Below, one piece after another: positions 59,718 through 64,000 of a stretch of DNA of 64,000 nt (position 1 is its first letter; the number at the start of each line of letters is the position of its first letter). Source of the DNA: Leptolyngbya sp. O-77 (GTDB lineage: Bacteria; Cyanobacteriota; Cyanobacteriia; Elainellales; Elainellaceae); NCBI RefSeq assembly GCF_001548395.1, contig NZ_AP017367.1:3509001-3573000 (forward strand). Direction: 5' to 3'. The notes under the pieces were generated by a model. It did no database searches and was not told the origin of the DNA. It saw only the letters and a program-made list of their open reading frames with translations. Position numbers and translations under genes: made by a program.

Positions 59718-60311
59718 ATGGACATTTCCGTTCTCACGCAAACATTTCTGGCAATCTTTGTACTGGCTGATCCACTGGGCAACGCGCCGATCGTCGTGCT
59801 ACTTACCAAAGGCATGGATCTCGACCAAAAAAACCGCGTGGTCGATCGCGCCACGCTGGTCGCTACGCTAATTTTGCTGGGCTTTGCCTTTGTCGGTCAG
59901 CCGATTCTCACCTATTTGCACATCAGCACGGCCTCGCTGAAGGTGGCGGGCGGGCTATTGCTGCTGCTCGTGGCGCTGGATATGTTGCAGGGAGAAATTA
60001 ACACCTATGAGGCGGAGCAAGAGCGCGACGTGGCGATTACGCCGCTGGCGCTGCCGCTGCTGGCGGGCCCGGGTGCGCTGACCACCGTCACGCTGCTCAT
60101 GGCTGATCGTCCTACGGCTCGCCTGAGCGTGGTGCTAGGGATCGTATTATCAATGTTTGTGACCTGGGTCATTGTGCGCCAGTCTACCCGCATCGAAAAA
60201 TGGCTGGGCGAAACCGGAACCATCATCGCTGCAAAGCTTCTGGGCTTTATCCTGGCGGCGCTGGCGGTAGAAATTGGCAGCGAGGGAATTCGAGAACTGT
60301 TTTTGTCCTGA
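59718..60311 (+). CDS. MarC/UPF0056 family membrane protein
   Basis: 197 residues with six helices. MDISVLTQTFLAIFVLADPLGNAPIVVLLTKGMD and TPLALPLLAGPGALTTVTLLMAD are the MarC-family repeats. The start at 59718 fits the family N-terminus; upstream in-frame sequence is unlikely. The family has no firm transport role and was wrongly tied to antibiotic resistance. It is followed by a lipoprotein gene on the same strand. Confidence 0.88.
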   Translation: MDISVLTQTFLAIFVLADPLGNAPIVVLLTKGMDLDQKNRVVDRATLVATLILLGFAFVGQPILTYLHISTASLKVAGGLLLLLVALDMLQGEINTYEAEQERDVAITPLALPLLAGPGALTTVTLLMADRPTARLSVVLGIVLSMFVTWVIVRQSTRIEKWLGETGTIIAAKLLGFILAALAVEIGSEGIRELFLS

Positions 60312-60501
60312 AGGTTGTCCAGCAGGTTTGGAGTGGGCGTGATGGCGTTTTGATGTGTTGAGAAGAATTGATGGTGGGATGATGAGAGGAAGAGAGCATT
60401 GAGGGATTGGAACTTGAGAATCTTGGGCAGCATTTTGGGCTGTATTCAAGATTATGCCTATCCCCCACTCCATCGTCCGTTCCCTTGCTAGATTCCCAGT
60501 C

Positions 60502-61230
60502 ATGCGCCGCCTTCTCCCACTCCTCCTCCTCTGCCTCTGCCTGACGGGCTGCATTCAATACGACGTGGGCATTACCTACGACAGCCAGACCCACGGCGAA
60601 CTGGTGCAGCGGATTCGGCTGGATGGGCAGATTCCGGCAGCACGGCGATCGACAGCGCGGGCGTGGCTGGACGGGCTAGAGCAGCAGGCGCGGAAACTGG
60701 GCGGCAAGGTGCGCCACCCATCGAAGCAGGAGTCGCTAATTACCATTCCGTTTAATAATGGCAAAGACTTGGCTGCGAAATTCAACCGCTTTTTTAACCC
60801 GTCGCAGGAGGAGCGGCGGCAGCTTTGGGGGCCGGATCTGGCGGAACTACCTGCGATCGCCGCTCGGATGACTGTGCGTGAAACGAATCTGTTGCTGGTG
60901 CAGCGCAATCGGCTGAGCCTGGATTTGGACTTGCGATCGCTCGCCGTTCGGGGAGCGGATGGCCGCCTGCTGGTGTCGCCCGGTGGTCTGCTGGATGTCG
61001 ATTTCAATCTCAACACGCCCTGGGGTGTCCGCAGCGTAGACAGTACGCCAGAACCAAAACTGGGCAATCGCCAGTTGACCTGGATCTTGCAGCCTGGCGA
61101 ACTGAATCATTTAGAAGCAGTGTTTTGGGTGCCTAGCCCGCTCGGTTTGGGAACTGTGGCGATCGCCGTGATTGTCGGCATTGGTGCCCTGGTCAAGGCG
61201 CTGCTGGAGGGGGATGGGGGAGTGGAGTGA
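60502..61230 (+). CDS. DUF3153 lipoprotein
   Basis: 242 residues with a lipoprotein signal peptide (MRRLLPLLLLCLCLTGC, Cys17 as lipidated residue). IQYDVGITYDSQTHGELVQRIRL and the following alpha/beta domain, WGVRSVDSTPEPKLGNRQLTWILQPGELNHLEAVFWVPSPLG, match DUF3153, a cyanobacterial/chloroplast family, ending in a membrane helix (LGTVAIAVIVGIGALVKALL). It is thus anchored at both ends. The ATG at 60502 is chosen because it begins the signal peptide; in-frame upstream ATG codons add 16 residues. Function unknown. Confidence 0.8.
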   Translation: MRRLLPLLLLCLCLTGCIQYDVGITYDSQTHGELVQRIRLDGQIPAARRSTARAWLDGLEQQARKLGGKVRHPSKQESLITIPFNNGKDLAAKFNRFFNPSQEERRQLWGPDLAELPAIAARMTVRETNLLLVQRNRLSLDLDLRSLAVRGADGRLLVSPGGLLDVDFNLNTPWGVRSVDSTPEPKLGNRQLTWILQPGELNHLEAVFWVPSPLGLGTVAIAVIVGIGALVKALLEGDGGVE

Positions 61231-61239
61231 TGGGGCGAG

Positions 61240-61390
61240 AAAAAAACGAAAAACGAAAAACGAAAAACGAAAACTGGAATCCCTTAGCCCTTCGTTCTTC
61301 GTTCTTCGTTCTTCACTCTTCTCTCTTCACTCTTCGTTCTTCACTCTTCACTCTTCATTCTTCACTCTTCATTTTTCTCTCTTTCTCCCT
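61240..61390. repeat. Polypurine/polypyrimidine simple repeats
   Basis: Four AAAAACG units (61243-61275) are followed by a TTCTTCGTTCTTCACTC-type tract (61294-61390). The first can partly pair with the second (ACGAAAAACG with CGTTCTTCGT), giving a long imperfect hairpin between the lipoprotein and the convergent GT2 gene. May act as a bidirectional terminator. Confidence 0.6.
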
Positions 61391-61399
61391 CCACCCCTC

Positions 61400-62594
61400 C
61401 TAACTCCCAACCTCTGGCTCTCGCTCCGTCCGAATCCACTGGGTTTGACGATTGCTAAAGAAGCCAAAGTAGCGGGGGATTTTGCGAACCACGTAGAGCG
61501 GAATACTGAGCAAGGCGCTGGCGGGAATCAGATCTGTGCCGAAGCGCACCCATGCGCCGGAGATCGCGCCCAGCAGCAGGCAGCCCTGAGCCAGCAGCAG
61601 CGCCGCAGGTAGGGCAGATGCGCCCAACAGCAGGGCGATCGCCGCTATTCCCAGCACCACAGCCCACAGCATCACTAGCAGCGACAAGGGCGGCACGGCC
61701 AGATCGAGGGCGATCGCCAGCAGGTCAACGCGACCCCGCCGCAGCGTTTCGCCTAATAACCGAGGCACTTGAGTCATCAGCGTGTGCAGATGGCCATGCT
61801 CCCAGCGAGTGCGCTGCTGGTCGGCGGCGGTTCGGCGGGCGGGCAATAGCCCCATCACATAGGCAGTGGAGCAAAAGAGGGGCGGATGTCCGGCGATCGC
61901 CAAGTCCAACCCAAGCTGCATATCTTCCACAATATTGCCGCTGGCCAGGGGTATCCCCCGAATCACATCCCAGGGAAAGGCCATACCTGTGCCCGTCAAT
62001 AGCGACGGCATTCCCAAGCGCGATAGTCCCAGCAATCTCACTTGATTTTTCACCAGAAACGCGAGAGACGATATGGCTGTGGCTGCACTGGGGCGCGGTG
62101 GTGTTTCCATTAGATAAACCGATTGCACCGGGCGATGCGTTGCTGCTGATAGGCTGGCAATTTCGGACAGTGCGCCAGGGTTCATCCAGCAGTCTGCATC
62201 GGCCATTACCACCACCTCTGGCGGGTTTTTGGCAAGATAGCGCAGCCCAAAATCTAGTGCATAGCCCTTGCCACGACGGTCGGGATCGCGCCGCTCAATC
62301 ACCTCAGCGCCAGCCGCGAAGGCGACAGCGGCGGTATCGTCGGTGCAGTTGTCGGCTACCACCAGCAGGCGATCGCCCGCTTGGAGCTGCGGCAAAATCG
62401 TGGCGATCGCTGCGCCAATGCCTGCTGCTTCGTTATGGGCAGGCATCAGCACTGCCGTCCGGGGATGCACTCTGCGGCGCGAATTTAGGCGCAGGCAGCG
62501 GCAGCAGCGCCATCACGCATTCCACAAACAGTACCGACACAGGCACCAGCAGCAGTCCACCAAGACCCAGTAGCAAAAGATTGAGCAACAGCAT
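61400..62594 (-). CDS. Glycosyltransferase family 2 membrane protein with apparent 5' frameshift
   Basis: An intact 356-residue part (61400-62470) has the GT2 motifs: RTAVLMPAHNEAAGIGAAI, VVADNCTDDTAAVA, a D-x-D-like VVMADADCW, IVEDMQLG, QQRTRWEHGH (Q-x-x-R-W), then four C-terminal helices. Before it, in another frame, 62594 starts MLLLNLLLLGLGGLLLVPVSVLFVECVMALLP, the membrane helix that normally opens this family. The frames meet near 62465, where one base seems extra (about GCATCCCC). Without correction, translation could start at the GTG at 62470 but would lack the N-terminal helix. It makes a polysaccharide or glycolipid; the substrate is unknown. Confidence 0.78.
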
Positions 62595-62833
62595 AGGGCT
62601 TCGCCTTCAGCAACCATTCAAAACACACAAATCAAGACACACAAACTAGCGCTCTCTTAGTGTGGGTGGAGAATGGCAGCGGCTAACTCCGAAAACTCAC
62701 GCAATTTGCCAATCTTCTGATGCTTGTATCTGTACTTGGTCTTGCGAGATATGCAGTTTTTATCCGTTCCTCAATGCAAAAAGTCCTGGAAAGCGAATGG
62801 ATGAAAGAATGTTGTGGCTTAGTCTAGGTAGAC
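62595..62833. other. Intergenic region between the GT2 gene and the RTX protein gene
   Basis: About 240 bp. An open frame on the plus strand is not convincing. No other feature was identified. Confidence 0.3.
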
Positions 62834-64000
62834 TTATAGGAGAAAACCAGACAGGAAAGAAAAAGGTGAAAGAGCAGTTGCCTGAATACCTTCTAGCTTC
62901 ATTAAAAGCTGATTATTACTCGCCAACCTAATCCAGGTATCTGCTGCGTCTGCGCCTGTGCCTTGCTCAATTTTTAAGTCATTGGGCAGCAGATTGCTGA
63001 TACGCAAGTCGATCAAATCCTGATTCAAATCAAAATCTTTTACAATCGCAGTTCCATCTCTGGATAGACCGAAGATGTCAGCGCCCCCATTGCCAACCAA
63101 AATATTAACGCCAGAGCCGCCCCTCAAGATATCATTTCCTGCACCGCCTCGCAAAATATCGTCACCACCCAATCCCAACAAAATATCATTGCCTGCCTGT
63201 CCATGAATTACGTCATTGGAATTATCGAAACCTCGAACCGTATTGTTCAACGCATTGAGAAACGTGACAGAATTTGAGTTTAATACCTGGTCAAAGTTCC
63301 ATTCAGAATTGAATACATCAAAGCTATCCTGAATTTGCTCCTGTCCATCGAACAAAATATTTCCAAGGTCAACGGCTCCACCCGTCTTCTTTGTAAGGTT
63401 ATCCAGATTTTCCAGCGAAAAGTTTTTGAGAATTACTTTTGTCTCAGAACCTTCAAATGTAATTTCCAGGTCTTGATTGTTTTGGGTTAGCAACAGATTT
63501 TTAGCCGTGAAGCGATCGCCCTTAAATTTCAGCGTGTCTAGCTCGGCGATCGCCTCTGCCGTAGGATTCGTTCCGCGACCGATGCCGCCGAAATTGTCGA
63601 TGATAACGAGGCGATCGCCCTCATCTATCTCGATAGTTTTAGAACCGCCCGCACCGTCTTCTCGCTGGATATCCCCTGGGTTGACCGTTCCCAGTGTTCC
63701 TCCTTTTAGAAATACCGCAGAGTCTAATAATCCGTCGCGCACATCCTTTAGCTCAATGACCAACGTGTTCCTGGCGCCAGGTTCAATCAGCCCCACAAAG
63801 GTAAGCGGCTTTGTATAACCATCCAGACTAGTTTGATTGCTAAGCGGGCCGGTCAATGCCTCATTCCGAACAAAATCAGGATGGTAAGCGCCATAGGGTC
63901 CAAAAGCCAGGTTATTGATCGAAACGTTGTCGCCATTGCTGAGCCGAGCAAAGTTAAACCCATTCAGCGTCAGGCTAAATGAATCATTGAACTGACTCCC
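62834..64000 (-). CDS. Choice-of-anchor L / RTX calcium-binding repeat protein, 5' end cut by window edge
   Basis: The frame is open to the right edge, so the N-terminus is missing; about 388 residues are visible. The first part (FNDSFSLTLNGFNFARLSNGDNVSINNLAFG..., LVIELKDVRDGLLDSAVFLKGGTLG) matches the choice-of-anchor L domain of secreted proteins. Then come glycine-rich RTX repeats (HGQAGNDILLGLGGDDILRGGAGNDILRGGSGVNILVGNGGADIFG), which bind calcium in a beta-roll. The C-terminus (FSFLSGFLL) shows no PEP-CTERM signal. Probably exported by type I secretion and active outside the cell; role unknown. Any in-frame start within the window would be internal. Confidence 0.85.
   Translation of the reverse strand, partial: GSQFNDSFSLTLNGFNFARLSNGDNVSINNLAFGPYGAYHPDFVRNEALTGPLSNQTSLDGYTKPLTFVGLIEPGARNTLVIELKDVRDGLLDSAVFLKGGTLGTVNPGDIQREDGAGGSKTIEIDEGDRLVIIDNFGGIGRGTNPTAEAIAELDTLKFKGDRFTAKNLLLTQNNQDLEITFEGSETKVILKNFSLENLDNLTKKTGGAVDLGNILFDGQEQIQDSFDVFNSEWNFDQVLNSNSVTFLNALNNTVRGFDNSNDVIHGQAGNDILLGLGGDDILRGGAGNDILRGGSGVNILVGNGGADIFGLSRDGTAIVKDFDLNQDLIDLRISNLLPNDLKIEQGTGADAADTWIRLASNNQLLMKLEGIQATALSPFSFLSGFLL

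Noticed and set aside
62662..62931. Plus-strand small gene upstream of the RTX protein's 3' end
   Set aside because: No family-like features, and its 3' part overlaps the end of the RTX gene on the other strand.

Overview
The window is chromosomal DNA of a cyanobacterium. HIP1 octamers (GCGATCGC) occur throughout, often extended to GGCGATCGCC. The gene set includes a split-intein dnaE, an HpsJ-like protein beside a cyanoexosortase, FraD/FraE-like septal proteins and the cyanobacterial DUF4278, DUF4112 and DUF3153 families. Fairly high GC, FraD/FraE and HpsJ suggest a filamentous, non-heterocystous lineage such as Leptolyngbyaceae/Oculatellaceae. That placement is inference. No tRNA, rRNA or CRISPR array was recognised.

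Layout. 0-5 kb: partial GNAT acetyltransferase, GT4 glycosyltransferase, DUF4278 protein, and an HpsJ-like/exosortase pair with a repeat-rich leader. 5-11.7 kb: glyS, a sulfotransferase, a hypothetical protein, DUF4112 and a lipoprotein. 12-17 kb: dnaE-N with the N-intein, a Uma2-type nuclease gene, a miniature inverted-repeat element, then dnaE-C with the C-intein, all on one strand. 17-25 kb: dihydroorotase-like protein, two-domain histidine phosphatase (apparently CTG start), CPBP protease, class A PBP and tyrS. 25.3-34 kb: a 105-bp palindromic repeat array split by an IS5-type element, a peptide-type binding protein, YciI, a second Uma2 gene, cysK, small membrane proteins and a second IS copy. 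34-46.5 kb: TetR/VOC pair sharing operators, ferredoxin-MBL fusion, FraD-like protein, a FraE-ABC permease fusion, ChrB-domain/MFS divergent pair, pta, a reductase and a nuclease-ParA fusion. 46.5-50.4 kb: AmiC-type amidase and AMIN-domain genes, both broken by several one-base shifts. 50.4-64 kb: metal ABC transporter with a Fur/Zur-like box, HtrA protease, CsoR/InrS regulator, lysozyme-like protein, Tic62-like reductase, the NAD operon pncB-nadD-nrtR, MarC, a DUF3153 lipoprotein, a GT2 glycosyltransferase and a partial RTX/choice-of-anchor protein.

Most notable is the DNA polymerase III alpha locus. The two split-intein halves, usually far apart in cyanobacterial genomes, lie under 1 kb apart. 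A PD-(D/E)XK-type nuclease gene sits where a homing endonuclease would lie in a contiguous intein. Other items of interest are the FraE-permease fusion, the nuclease-ParA fusion, a matched operator pair for a TetR regulator, and a mobile palindromic repeat whose end supplies the stop codon of two genes. Several genes (dnaE-N, amidase, AMIN protein, GT2) carry apparent frameshifts that mostly look like one extra base in a short homopolymer, so assembly error must be excluded before any is called a true pseudogene.
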